Shown: piece after piece, positions 38,667 to 48,477 of the stretch | Layout of the letters: every line of letters starts with the position of its first letter | Numbering within the stretch: position 1 is the stretch's first letter | Source of the DNA: Bartonella sp. WD12.1 | Lineage (GTDB): Bacteria > Pseudomonadota > Alphaproteobacteria > Rhizobiales > Rhizobiaceae | Assembly (NCBI RefSeq): GCF_002022415.1 | Contig: NZ_MUBG01000001.1 | Coordinates: 1,212,001-1,276,000 of the forward strand | DNA: 64,000 nt | Direction: 5' to 3' | The notes under the pieces: generated by a model | Database searches by the model: none | Told to the model about the DNA's origin: nothing | The model's input: only the letters and a program-made list of their open reading frames with translations | Made by a program: the position numbers and the translations under genes

Positions 38667-39749
38667 TTATCTTAAATAATTAACAAGACTTAACTGGCTT
38701 ATCCGCCCTGTCAAAGTATAAGAAAGATTTAACATCGCTTCTAATGCTTGAACTTTCTGAACAGCCTCTGTTGAATCAACACCAATCAAATCAATCTTTG
38801 CTTTCATGAGAAGATCTGTCTGAATCTCAATTCGTTGCGTAGCCGTTTTTACCCTCGCCTCAGCACTCCCTATTCTGGAAGCTATAGCAATAATTTCACT
38901 AATAGAACTACTTGTAGATGTTTGATCAGCAGAAGTCCGCGCCTTTGAATATAGACTTTCTTGCGCATCTTTTGACAAACCAATATCGCCAAACTCTGCC
39001 ACCAAAACCATACTTTTCATGGCATCGCGAAATCCTTTTTCATTAGCACTTGCTGCAACATTAACTGTCTCACCATTCGACAAAATACGCTTTTCAATAG
39101 AGCCATCTTGAGCATTCGAAAAAACTTTGGTGAAATTTTCTTCATCAAACAAGCTACTAAATGACCCATCAATAAATTCTTCCATCTCTTCACTGGTAAG
39201 ATCTTCCGGTTTTCTACCGCCCAAAAATTCATCAAATGTTTCTCTTACGACCTTACTAGGCCCAGTTTCACCACCAACTTTATAAAAATTTAATGGTGGT
39301 TCACTAGTATTAGTCCCACCAAATACATATTCACCGTTATAATTGGTATTTAAAGCAGAAATAAATGCACTCAAAGAATCCTGTGCAACTGCTTGTATCA
39401 CAGATGGAGTCGTATTTCCTGGATCGCCCACAAGCATATTATTAAAAAGAGTCAATGCTCCTGGTGCAGCTGCTTCATCACCTGATGAAATCAAACTGTG
39501 TATCGCAGCTTGCATAGAGGACATTCTTAACATCGCCAATTTATTGGTATTACTAAAACCTTCAAGATAACTCATCTGGCTTTCAATATTCACCAAACGC
39601 CCTGTTCTGCGCCCTAATGTAAGACCTGGATCATACAATTTTCCAGTAGTCGCTTCATAGCTTGCTTGCATTAATTCAGATTGCCCATTAGCAATTACAT
39701 CACGCCGAGCATTACTTAAAACATATGTTGAAACTGATGGAACTCTCAT
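38667..39749 (-). CDS. flgL: Hook-filament junction protein FlgL
   Basis: 360 residues beginning MRVPSVSTYVLSNARRDVIA, with YNGEYVFGGTNTSEPPLNFY in the middle and a coiled-coil C-terminus (STEAVQKVQALEAMLNLSYT). It has the flagellin-like ends expected of FlgL. It lies 7 bp after flgK. Confidence 0.93.
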   Translation of the reverse strand: MRVPSVSTYVLSNARRDVIANGQSELMQASYEATTGKLYDPGLTLGRRTGRLVNIESQMSYLEGFSNTNKLAMLRMSSMQAAIHSLISSGDEAAAPGALTLFNNMLVGDPGNTTPSVIQAVAQDSLSAFISALNTNYNGEYVFGGTNTSEPPLNFYKVGGETGPSKVVRETFDEFLGGRKPEDLTSEEMEEFIDGSFSSLFDEENFTKVFSNAQDGSIEKRILSNGETVNVAASANEKGFRDAMKSMVLVAEFGDIGLSKDAQESLYSKARTSADQTSTSSSISEIIAIASRIGSAEARVKTATQRIEIQTDLLMKAKIDLIGVDSTEAVQKVQALEAMLNLSYTLTGRISQLSLVNYLR

Positions 39750-39756
39750 TTTATAC

Positions 39757-41127
39757 CTACCGAATTGCTATCATAAGATCGTCTAACATTTTACCAACCG
39801 TACTAATAATACGCGTGGTGGCTGCATACGTCTGTTCTAATTGTAACATTAACACCATTTCATCATCTGTATTTACACCCGTTCCGTTGGATAATGCTTC
39901 AGATGCATGTAAAAACATTGTGCTGTGATATTTTGCGTCTTTATCCGCATCTGAACGTAATCCTTCAAGCCAACCAATTGAATTCTTACTAAAATCCATA
40001 ATAGATTGTTCGGGAGACAAACCTGTATCTATTCCAAATGGCCGCTTTTGATCAAAAGCATCCACTAATGATTGAAGATCCTCACCAAAATGTTCTGGCC
40101 CACCGCCTTCTGTATTACTATCAAATACAGAATTAAGCCGTATTCTCCCTGACAACCCCTCAATAGGATCAATAACACCATCTGGCTGATTATCATCTAA
40201 AAACAAGGAAGGAGGCCCTGGAAACATCTGCATTAAAGCATTTGCCATTTCATCCAACTGCTTTTGATACTGTGGTGCTATTTCATCACGTATCCTCAAC
40301 AATCCACCAAGATTGCCACCACCATTGGGCTCAACAAAAGATGGATGACCTAACGGCACGCCATCAACAAAGACTTGCTTTCCCGCAACACCAGCTGGCA
40401 AGGAGCCGCTTGATTGAAATGTTACCTCCCGTGGGGTTTTATCATACAAAGTACTACCATCCATACCATAAATGGTCATACTCCCATCAGAATGATACAC
40501 TGTATTGATGCCAATTTCTTGAGATAAAGCTTTTAAAACTGTATCTCTCTGGTCCATATAGATGCTATCATCCCGCCCCGCATTCCTTTCTCGAACCACA
40601 TACTGATCAAGCTCATGAAACTGTCGCAATAAATCATTAATATGATCAACAGAGTCCTGAATATCGCTATCTGCATCATTGCGTAGCTTTTCGATTTCGC
40701 GATTGCCTTCATTTAAACTGTAAACCAAATCACGTGCACGATCAACGGCCGCATCTCCTGCAGAACGCTGTTGCGGATCATTCGCATAAGTTTGTAGTGC
40801 TTTTTGAAAATCGCTAAGTAATTGTGAAGGTGCCCGTGAAAACTCATCCACCCCATAAATACTAGACAAACGATTAAGCCCGTTAGCAACACTACCAGTA
40901 ACAGCAGCTTGACTTGATTTGACCAAATAATTATTCAACAAATGGACATCACCGTCACGACGAACTGTAAGATGAATAGCACCTCTCGGCCCTGATTCTA
41001 TATATGAAGTTCGCCGGACATAGTTTGGGTCTTGAGCACCAACTACATTTTGCGAAACAATACCCAATTGGCCTGTAGTCGCCTTGAGAGAGTTTCGTGC
41101 TGTATTAATTGTTGAGTTAAACCCCAT
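39757..41127 (-). CDS. flgK: Hook-associated protein FlgK
   Basis: 456 residues. The N-terminus MGFNSTINTARNSLKATTGQ, LGIVSQNVVGAQDPNYVRRT and the C-terminus GVNTDDEMVLMLQLEQTYAA, TTRIISTVGKMLDDLM are the conserved FlgK ends; the middle is variable. First of the two junction proteins between hook and filament. Confidence 0.95.
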   Translation of the reverse strand: MGFNSTINTARNSLKATTGQLGIVSQNVVGAQDPNYVRRTSYIESGPRGAIHLTVRRDGDVHLLNNYLVKSSQAAVTGSVANGLNRLSSIYGVDEFSRAPSQLLSDFQKALQTYANDPQQRSAGDAAVDRARDLVYSLNEGNREIEKLRNDADSDIQDSVDHINDLLRQFHELDQYVVRERNAGRDDSIYMDQRDTVLKALSQEIGINTVYHSDGSMTIYGMDGSTLYDKTPREVTFQSSGSLPAGVAGKQVFVDGVPLGHPSFVEPNGGGNLGGLLRIRDEIAPQYQKQLDEMANALMQMFPGPPSLFLDDNQPDGVIDPIEGLSGRIRLNSVFDSNTEGGGPEHFGEDLQSLVDAFDQKRPFGIDTGLSPEQSIMDFSKNSIGWLEGLRSDADKDAKYHSTMFLHASEALSNGTGVNTDDEMVLMLQLEQTYAATTRIISTVGKMLDDLMIAIR

Positions 41128-41157
41128 AATTTGAAATCCCTTTAAATTTTACCTAAA

Positions 41158-42366
41158 TTATCGTTTCAAATTAACAATAACATCCATTAATTCTGAACCC
41201 GTTTGAAAGACTTTGGAATTGGCCGTATAATTACGTTGAGCCTCAATCATATCCGTTAATTCATCACTCATCTCAACATTTGAATCTTCAAGATAGCCTG
41301 AGAACAACAAACCAAATACACCATCTCCAGAACGTCCCATCATTTGACCCCCTGTACGACTATTAATCCCAAAAACAGTGCCACTTAAAACAGTCAAATT
41401 TTCTGGTGACGTCACAGTGGTCATACCGACGTACCCTACAACACGCATCTGGTGATTAGTATATCTTACCTCAATCTCACCATTGCGACCAAAAGTGAAA
41501 CCATCAAAAGCACCAGATTCCATACCATCTGCTTCAAGTTCAAAGGCAGATAAATTACCCACCTGAGTAACTAAAGAATCTTTTCCTACCCCACCAAAGT
41601 TCACATCAACTTCAAAAGTACCATCTTCCCCATCATTTTCTGGCAGCGCTAATTTAAAATCGTCTACCGGATCTTTAAGATTACCATCTTTATCAAAAAC
41701 CAAATCCGTAGTATCAACCTTGTCCTCTCCAACATAGGCATCAACTGTCCACTCATTGTCATCAGTTTTACGCATATAGAAATCAACCTGGACCTTCTTA
41801 CCCTGGCTATCATAAGTGGTTACCGATTTTTTATGATTATAACTTTCAGGGTCTTTGGGATCAATATCTCCAGGACCCAAAACCATTGCACTGGCGTCAA
41901 AATTTACTTTAAAATCAATTTTTGTCGTGACTTCAGGACCAAATAAATCAGTCGGACCACCTTTAATTTGAACTCTTTGCCCATCCTCATCTAAAAGATA
42001 ATATCCCGCTAAATTACGAACATATCCATCCTTATCGCGAGTAAAAGAACCTGCACGCGTTAAATATTCTATTCCGTTTTCATCTGCAACACGAAAAAAA
42101 CCATTACCATCAATCATCACATCAGCCATCCGACCTGTTGCACGCGCCGGACCGCTAATTGAAATGTCATGACCAACATGACTCCTCACTCCACCAGGAA
42201 CATAAGCATAATCTCCAGAAGGTATTACATAATTAGAAAATTGGACATCTGTACGTTTATATCCAATCGTATTAACATTGGCGACATTTTCTGCCACACC
42301 AGAAAGGCGTGTCCCTTGAGCGTTCATACCTGAAACACCCGTACGCATCATCCCATAAATACTCAT
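41158..42366 (-). CDS. flgE: Flagellar hook protein FlgE
   Basis: 402 residues, MSIYGMMRTGVSGMNAQGTR followed by LSGVAENVANVNTIGYKRTD at the N-terminus and DMIEAQRNYTANSKVFQTGS at the C-terminus. It forms the hook polymer. 30 bp gap to flgK; a 220-bp region upstream separates it from ftcR and probably contains the promoter controlled by FtcR. Confidence 0.96.
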   Translation of the reverse strand: MSIYGMMRTGVSGMNAQGTRLSGVAENVANVNTIGYKRTDVQFSNYVIPSGDYAYVPGGVRSHVGHDISISGPARATGRMADVMIDGNGFFRVADENGIEYLTRAGSFTRDKDGYVRNLAGYYLLDEDGQRVQIKGGPTDLFGPEVTTKIDFKVNFDASAMVLGPGDIDPKDPESYNHKKSVTTYDSQGKKVQVDFYMRKTDDNEWTVDAYVGEDKVDTTDLVFDKDGNLKDPVDDFKLALPENDGEDGTFEVDVNFGGVGKDSLVTQVGNLSAFELEADGMESGAFDGFTFGRNGEIEVRYTNHQMRVVGYVGMTTVTSPENLTVLSGTVFGINSRTGGQMMGRSGDGVFGLLFSGYLEDSNVEMSDELTDMIEAQRNYTANSKVFQTGSELMDVIVNLKR

Positions 42367-42588
42367 ATTATCTCCTGTTAATGTTAGCTTATTACGTTAT
42401 TATAAGCAGACTTTCTTGCGCGAAACTTTTGCTTAATATTTCTATCAAAATAAAATGATCTTAAAAAAGACACATTTTACAAATAGTTTAATTTTTGACA
42501 TAGGAGAGAGCGAAATTATGAGCGCTAACTACAGTGTCTTTTAAGAAAAAGGCAGAAAAATAGAAAAAAGTAGAGGTTTTTAAAAACA

Positions 42589-43275
42589 TTAATTTTTGAC
42601 GACTAAACTGTAACCAAGAAAGCGTTTTGAATCGATAATGTCGTAACCGATTTTCAATTTGAGTTTCTTGCGGAGTTTACTAATATGGCTTTCAACAACG
42701 TTTTCTTCGATAACATCGTCAAAAACGCCATAAATAGCGTTAAAAATTTGTGTTTTGTTAACGCGTTTTCCGTAGTTTGTTGCAAGATATTCAAGGATAC
42801 GTCTTTCGCGGCGTGGAAGAGGAAAGTTTGTACCATTGATAAGTGGATCGCGCCCATCATTAAAAACGCTAATGGGACCAATTTCTATTGCAGCACTGGT
42901 GCTACGAACATCACCTCCGGTACGTCGGTGAATGGCGGCAATACGTGCAAGAATTTCACGCACATGTATTGGTTTGCGTAAAACATCATCAATGCCAGCT
43001 TGAAAAAGTTCTATTGTATGATCGAGAACATTTGTTTCCGTCATAGCTAAAATAGGTGCAGAACTGTATGCACGGATTTCCTTTGGAAGTTCAATTTGAT
43101 TTTCGCATTTTCCTAAGAGAATCGCTTCAATCGAATTTACTTCATGTTCTGGAGCTGTTGAAATCCATTCACTGAAATCTGAAGGAAGGAGACCTGTTGT
43201 AGCTACTCCTTCTCGAGCGAACAGCGTAGAATAGCCATCCGTTACTAACTTACGGTCATCTACTACAACTATCAT
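42589..43275 (-). CDS. ftcR: Flagellar two-component-type regulator FtcR (Rem-like)
   Basis: About 228 residues from ATG 43275 behind GAGAAG; a TTG at 43290 is possible. It has an OmpR-like layout: receiver-like domain ([20 protein letters not shown], with [20 protein letters not shown] at its end) and C-terminal winged helix ([40 protein letters not shown]). The expected phospho-acceptor Asp is not at the usual place (AILLGKCEN), as in Rem/FtcR regulators that act without phosphorylation. It activates hook and basal-body genes in Brucella and Sinorhizobium. Confidence 0.92.
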   Translation of the reverse strand: MIVVVDDRKLVTDGYSTLFAREGVATTGLLPSDFSEWISTAPEHEVNSIEAILLGKCENQIELPKEIRAYSSAPILAMTETNVLDHTIELFQAGIDDVLRKPIHVREILARIAAIHRRTGGDVRSTSAAIEIGPISVFNDGRDPLINGTNFPLPRRERRILEYLATNYGKRVNKTQIFNAIYGVFDDVIEENVVESHISKLRKKLKLKIGYDIIDSKRFLGYSLVVKN

Positions 43276-43510
43276 GCGCTTCTCACTCAAATAACTTAAC
43301 TTAAAATCTATTTTCAGAAAGATCTAAATCTTAACAAGACGTATATTTTAATCTTTAAAAACACAAGTTATTTTTATAATTTATCTTATATAAATCAATG
43401 ATTTACTATTTATAGTTGTATTATTATTTTAATAATACAACTTATATTTGTTTAATGTATATAAAATTGTTCAAAATGAAACAATATGCCATTTTTTCTT
43501 CAAAAATGAT

Positions 43511-44155
43511 TCAAGGTGCGTTTTTACAAAATGCTCGAGAATTAGGAGTCCATTGACCAAAACCGCTTGCAATCATATTACGCATAACACGACATACGTA
43601 ACGTTTTTGGGCTGGGTCATTATTGGGGCCAGCGTGATAACGTGCAACTGCCATAGTCCAGTTGCCTTCTTTTTGATGCAAACTCAGTAAAAAGCGCGCT
43701 GCATAATCTACATTAACATGAGGTTGCAGCATCTCTGCTACAGAAGAAAAATGCTTACGATGATAAAAATAGTTGATTTGCATACAACCTACATCGATTA
43801 ATTTAGCACCACGCTGTTGGGCAGTTTTAAAAATACGTAAAGCTTCCGCTTGCGTTTTAGCAAAAACAGTTTTGCCATCAATATTTAATGCATAAGGCTG
43901 AAGTGATTCTTTATGACCTGTCTCTGTTAAACCAATCGCATAAAGAATACCCAAAGGAATACCATAACGCTTAGAGGTGCCAATCATTTCCGCTTCACAC
44001 ACATTTCCAGCAGCTATAGCACTGCTCAGTGTAACAAAGCTACACAACCAACCGATAAGGATTATGTGGGTGAACATTATCAACGGAAACATCCAACAGC
44101 GATGAATCCACCAATAAAAATTGTTTGAAAAATTGCTTTGATTCATTTTGTTCAT
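43511..44155 (-). CDS. Periplasmic lytic transglycosylase of the flagellar cluster
   Basis: An SLT-domain enzyme: GTSKRYGIPLGILYAIGLTE contains the catalytic Glu, then GCMQINYFYHRKHF and AVARYHAGPNNDPAQ. A hydrophobic segment (ILIGWLCSFVTLSSAIAA) provides a signal peptide. The start is uncertain: ATG 44155 has the best ribosome site (AAGGG); ATG 44092 or 44077 would give a normal-length signal peptide. All overlap fliK. It probably opens the wall for the flagellar rod, replacing the missing FlgJ muramidase domain. Confidence 0.85.
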   Translation of the reverse strand: MNKMNQSNFSNNFYWWIHRCWMFPLIMFTHIILIGWLCSFVTLSSAIAAGNVCEAEMIGTSKRYGIPLGILYAIGLTETGHKESLQPYALNIDGKTVFAKTQAEALRIFKTAQQRGAKLIDVGCMQINYFYHRKHFSSVAEMLQPHVNVDYAARFLLSLHQKEGNWTMAVARYHAGPNNDPAQKRYVCRVMRNMIASGFGQWTPNSRAFCKNAP

Positions 44156-45191
44156 TCTGACCCTTATGACCAAAAGCCCGACGCTGACCATTGAAATTTT
44201 GTCCACTATCATTCTGCCCTGCCCCTTGATCCATCTGCAAAGACTGACCATGCTGGATAGTTTGAACATTTTTATCAATAATACTGACTAATACGCGACT
44301 GTCATCATTAACAGGAACCTTTTCCAAAATGCGGACCAACATCTGTTGATTGTTAGCCAAAAGGCGTGCTGTTTCTTGACGTTGAATATACAATTCAACA
44401 TGAAGCCCTTGCGCACTCATACGCAATTTAGCATCAATCGTCCCAAGCTCAGCAGGTGTTAACTTCAAACGCAAAAGCTGCACATGGCCAACCTTTTTAT
44501 TCAACGTAATGTCAACATCACTTAACTTATTGATTAAAGCAGAATTTTCTTTTTCAAGAGTAAGTTTATCACCTATTTCCAAATCCTCTAGAAGTTGAGA
44601 TTTTTCAACCCCCACCTCCAAACGGGCCATTAATGGTTCACTATTTTGTGTAACACTGTGCGTAAAATTTGGTACAAATTTCTGTGCAAGTGGATTTTTT
44701 TCAACGGCTTTAGTTTGGTTCTCTCCTTGGATTTCATCTTTAACCACATCCGTTTTTTGAATCTCTGCAATCTTTTGATCTTGCACATTACCCTTCACAA
44801 AAGACGGTACGTTCTCATTTTTTTCAAATCTGTCTGATTCTTGTTCTTGCGCAATTTTTTCTTGTTTCACAAACTGCTGTACCAAGCATAAAGGATACGA
44901 AACGTCTTGAAGAGAAACTCTTTTTTTATCTATTAAACGCTTATCTTTTGTTTTTAAAGTTTCAACATCATCCTGTTCTAAATCTTCTTTTAAAGCTTCT
45001 TCTTCTATTGCCTGAGAAAAATCTTCTTCAAGAACCTTTTCATCCAACAGCTTCGTACCTTGGCTAACCAGCGCTTTAAACGCTTCACGCAACTGATTGT
45101 CTCCGCCTTCTTTTGATTGAACCAAAGCCTTATTAACTTTAGACACTGACGTAGAAAGAATATCACACAATTCATCAGTATTTATCATCAT
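44040..45191 (-). CDS. fliK: Hook-length control protein FliK (rhizobial MotD type)
   Basis: 383 residues, mostly low-complexity and charged, with a C-terminal Flg_hook domain at about 240-325 (LRLKLTPAELGTIDAKLRMS, GLHVELYIQRQETARLLANN, LVRILEKV). In Sinorhizobium the same locus was first named motD. It overlaps the transglycosylase gene and starts 2 bp after motC. Confidence 0.88.
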   Translation of the reverse strand: MMINTDELCDILSTSVSKVNKALVQSKEGGDNQLREAFKALVSQGTKLLDEKVLEEDFSQAIEEEALKEDLEQDDVETLKTKDKRLIDKKRVSLQDVSYPLCLVQQFVKQEKIAQEQESDRFEKNENVPSFVKGNVQDQKIAEIQKTDVVKDEIQGENQTKAVEKNPLAQKFVPNFTHSVTQNSEPLMARLEVGVEKSQLLEDLEIGDKLTLEKENSALINKLSDVDITLNKKVGHVQLLRLKLTPAELGTIDAKLRMSAQGLHVELYIQRQETARLLANNQQMLVRILEKVPVNDDSRVLVSIIDKNVQTIQHGQSLQMDQGAGQNDSGQNFNGQRRAFGHKGQNEQNESKQFFKQFLLVDSSLLDVSVDNVHPHNPYRLVV

Positions 45192-45193
45192 AT

Positions 45194-46528
45194 CTATGTT
45201 CCCAATAATTTATCGACTTCGTCTATTTTTTCTTGTGCTTGCTCGATAAGCTGATTTATTTCTGTTGATGTAGAAGATGGAGCATTTTGTTGCTCAACAG
45301 CTTCTTTTGACATTATATCTAACTCTTTTTGATTTTGTGGTTGTATAGAATCTTGTGTCTTAACTTCTTTTTGACCATCCACTAGAGAAGAAGTAACCTT
45401 TTGTGCCACAGCCTGCACAGCAATAAATAATAAGTAATCTTTTTTTGATAAATCTTTGTCTGAAATATTCTGTAACAATTGCTCCGCTTCATGTGCTGTT
45501 ACAGAACTAGCTAAACTAGCAGCATAATAAAGGCGGGCTGGTGTATCATTTACATTGAGTTCATGCGCCAATGTTAAAGCTTTTTGAGCACTCAATTGCG
45601 CTCTTTCCATACGCGCACCAATCAATGCAGTGCGACTGACATCCATATATGCCATTAATTGTACCATAGGCGGCGCATACGAAATCAATGCCTCTAACTG
45701 TTGATCATCTAATTTCTCATCAATGCGTGGTATAGCAATTCCAAACTCACGCCAAAAGTCCTTCGCATAAGGTGACTTCCCAAATCGACTTGCATAATTG
45801 CGCACTAATAAAGTCAAAAGATCTGTCTCACCAAGAATCGTCACAACCTTAATCTCACGACGAATTGCACTTTCTTCAAATAAAGTTCCCGGGGAAAGAA
45901 GCCTTACTTGATCCAATTGTTTCATCGCCAAAACAGGATCTTTTATAATCGTATTACCAACCGTAGAAAGAATGATAGAAAAGAATAAAGCAGGTGGAAT
46001 AGATTGAATATCTTCATCGGTTAAATTTGCAAAAGTTTTAAAAAAGACTTCTTGTTTATGAGACAAATAAGCCAAAGCACCAGTCATTATATTTTCTGCA
46101 ATCATCCCTTGGCCATAATTTTTTAAAATTACGCGCACAACCGAAGGGTTGCCACCATTAAAAAGGTAAATTAATAATGCATAAAGATTTTGCTTATCTT
46201 TCCAAATATTAGGATTAAAACTTAAAAATTTTTCACCAATTTCTCTTAAAAGCTGCGGTTGTTTTCGCAGTACTTCTTCTTGGCCTGATACAATTTGATC
46301 TTGTAAATTTTGTAAAGAACGAACAAGCTGCATTGGATGAGATAAAATAACCTCTGACCCAACAGAAGACTCCTCAGATTTAGAAGAGGGCACAGCCTGC
46401 ACTACAAACATTTCCTTAGCTTTTTTATAAGAAACTGACTGTGAAGAACCCCCTGCGCCTTGCGCAAAAACTTGTGTAAATGTTATAAAAAACAAAAGAC
46501 CAGCACCATACGCTCTTTTCACAATCAT
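45194..46528 (-). CDS. motC: Periplasmic motility protein MotC
   Basis: 444 residues with a signal peptide ending VFAQG. LSHPMQLVRSLQNLQDQIVS, LREIGEKFLSFNPNIWKD and LFNGGNPSVVRVILKN match rhizobial MotC, which binds MotB in the periplasm. Its chaperone MotE is encoded at 63.2 kb. 4-bp overlap with motB. Confidence 0.93.
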   Translation of the reverse strand: MIVKRAYGAGLLFFITFTQVFAQGAGGSSQSVSYKKAKEMFVVQAVPSSKSEESSVGSEVILSHPMQLVRSLQNLQDQIVSGQEEVLRKQPQLLREIGEKFLSFNPNIWKDKQNLYALLIYLFNGGNPSVVRVILKNYGQGMIAENIMTGALAYLSHKQEVFFKTFANLTDEDIQSIPPALFFSIILSTVGNTIIKDPVLAMKQLDQVRLLSPGTLFEESAIRREIKVVTILGETDLLTLLVRNYASRFGKSPYAKDFWREFGIAIPRIDEKLDDQQLEALISYAPPMVQLMAYMDVSRTALIGARMERAQLSAQKALTLAHELNVNDTPARLYYAASLASSVTAHEAEQLLQNISDKDLSKKDYLLFIAVQAVAQKVTSSLVDGQKEVKTQDSIQPQNQKELDIMSKEAVEQQNAPSSTSTEINQLIEQAQEKIDEVDKLLGT

Positions 46529-47706
46529 GGTGTTTTTTCCTTTTGAGAAACTGGTTCCATTTGTTTTGGATGTTTAGACAAGGCCTTTTGTAATGCAGGC
46601 ATTTTCTGTGTACGATCAACATTCGGATCCCGTACAAAAATGGATATACGTCGATTTTCAGAAGCATAAGGATCTTGTTTGTTCTTTAAATCCCGATCTG
46701 CATAACCTTCAACACGCAAAATGCGTCTTTCATCCAAACCACCGCGCACTAACATATAATAAGCCATCTGAGCACGCGATGTTGAAAGTTGCCAATTATC
46801 ACGAGCTGCATTACGGTAAGGGCGTGCATCAGTATGTCCACTAACCACCACATCTCCTGGATGCTTTGCAATAACCTTTGCTATACGATCAATAAATCCA
46901 ACTGTTTGTGCTGTAGGAACAGATGAACCAACTTTAAACATTTCATACTCAGGCTGATCCATCAACTCAATCATAACACCTTCTCTGATTGGAAACACAT
47001 TAGCCGATAAATGATTTTCATCAGTTATTTTTTTAATAAGATCCGCCACCTCTTTTGCAAAATCACGTGACTCCTGAGAAGAGGTATCTTCTTGCGCAAG
47101 TTGTTGCTGTGCCTGACCTTCTTTCCATTCTATTGGTTGTCCATTCAACGTGCTGTTATCAGGTGCCACATTTTCCTTCCAATAATGAGGGGAAAATGGA
47201 TCACGATAATCAGTTACTGGTAAATTTTCTTTCGAATCACCCTTGTTATTACCCATAAGAGTTTCATGCTTTCCATCACTCTCAGAAAGATCCTGCATAT
47301 TTTGCTGAGATTGAACAATTTTGTCTAATCCGCCATAGGGATCACGCATTAATTCTGTTTCTTCCAAAGAAACCGGCTGAACGCTCTCTGATTTGCTATC
47401 GCCTCCACATGTCTGACCAACAGGACAAATCTTGTCATCCTCAACATCATTTTTTTTCTGAATACTACGGCTACTTGTTTGAGAATCCGTAAGTTTGATT
47501 GGATTAAAATAATTTGCAATAGCTTCTCTAGTCTCTTCATCTTTTGCGTTAACAAGCCACATCACAAGAAAAAACGCCATCATTGCCGTCACAAAATCAG
47601 CATAAGCAATTTTCCAAGCGCCCCCATGGTGCTCATCATGATCGCCATGTCCCCCACGACGAACAATAATAATTTCAGAGTGAGACTGTCCATCTTCAGA
47701 TTTCAT
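46525..47706 (-). CDS. motB: Flagellar stator protein MotB
   Basis: 393 residues. The single membrane helix ADFVTAMMAFFLVMWLVNAK contains the proton-binding Asp37. The C-terminal OmpA-like peptidoglycan-binding domain (about 240-370) has GHTDARPYRNAARDNWQLST and GYADRDLKNKQDPYASENRR. It is longer than enteric MotB because of an acidic, Gln-rich linker, as in rhizobia, where MotC binds. motA is not in the window. Confidence 0.95.
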   Translation of the reverse strand: MKSEDGQSHSEIIIVRRGGHGDHDEHHGGAWKIAYADFVTAMMAFFLVMWLVNAKDEETREAIANYFNPIKLTDSQTSSRSIQKKNDVEDDKICPVGQTCGGDSKSESVQPVSLEETELMRDPYGGLDKIVQSQQNMQDLSESDGKHETLMGNNKGDSKENLPVTDYRDPFSPHYWKENVAPDNSTLNGQPIEWKEGQAQQQLAQEDTSSQESRDFAKEVADLIKKITDENHLSANVFPIREGVMIELMDQPEYEMFKVGSSVPTAQTVGFIDRIAKVIAKHPGDVVVSGHTDARPYRNAARDNWQLSTSRAQMAYYMLVRGGLDERRILRVEGYADRDLKNKQDPYASENRRISIFVRDPNVDRTQKMPALQKALSKHPKQMEPVSQKEKTP

Positions 47707-48455
47707 TGAACCAACTCCTGTAACGTCGTCAATAATGGAGTCAGCTGTGTAGCGGTAACCACGTTACCGCGACGCAAACGTATCTCTGTACTGTTAGTTG
47801 ATTGAAATTCAAATTTAGAAGCATCAAACCCCTCCTGTTTCTTGAGCTGTTCAAACAGTTTTTCATTTCCTTCCAACACTAAAGACTGCTCTGCATCAAT
47901 AACTTGATTTACCATCTTTGTAGCAAATTGTTGAAGTGCTTCTTGCGTAATTTTCTCACCAATAAAAGCAGCAAGTACCTGCGCAATATCTCTAGCAATC
48001 CCTTGACGTAAATCAGCAAACCCTTCTATTAATTGGCTGTGCATCTGAGCACCTAGGGTTTCAACCATACCTTGCTTAGCCGCTTCAATAGCTTTGGCAT
48101 GCTCTTCTTCCATTTGTTGCTTTTCAGCCGCAAATTGTTTTTGCAACTTTTCTGTCGTTTCTTGTTCAACCTGATCAAAAGTCTTTTGTTCGACAACTGC
48201 AAAATCAACACCATTTTCAGAAGCAACATGGAGAGGCAACATCTCTTCCATACCTTCTTCTAAAAAATCAGTACCGGATAACAAAAATTCTTCATATTTC
48301 TCGTTATCACATGTCTGTTCACTTTCATCATTAAAAAGTAAAACTTCTGTATCTTCATCGACAGGTGAAAAATCACTCAGAAAAGAAGCAAGTGATACAC
48401 CTGCTTCTCTTTTAAATTTTTCACCTATCTTTTTCATTCCATTGATCGCTTCCAT
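47703..48455 (-). CDS. FliH-like flagellar export protein (divergent)
   Basis: 250 residues between fliF and motB. The first third is acidic (FSPVDEDTEVLLFNDESEQT), the middle is a long Glu/Gln/Lys coiled coil (KQFAAEKQQMEEEHAKAIEA), and the C-terminal third has the pattern of FliH/HrpE-type stators (RQGIARDIAQVLAAFIGEKI, then VIDAEQSLVLEGNEKLFEQL). Position and architecture suggest the regulator of the export ATPase FliI. No strong motif proves it. Confidence 0.65.
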   Translation of the reverse strand: MEAINGMKKIGEKFKREAGVSLASFLSDFSPVDEDTEVLLFNDESEQTCDNEKYEEFLLSGTDFLEEGMEEMLPLHVASENGVDFAVVEQKTFDQVEQETTEKLQKQFAAEKQQMEEEHAKAIEAAKQGMVETLGAQMHSQLIEGFADLRQGIARDIAQVLAAFIGEKITQEALQQFATKMVNQVIDAEQSLVLEGNEKLFEQLKKQEGFDASKFEFQSTNSTEIRLRRGNVVTATQLTPLLTTLQELVQ

Positions 48456-48477
48456 TCAACATCTCACTTTAGCAAAT

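Noticed and set aside
42685..42981. 98-codon plus-strand frame
   Set aside because: Antisense shadow of ftcR, which has clear domain matches.
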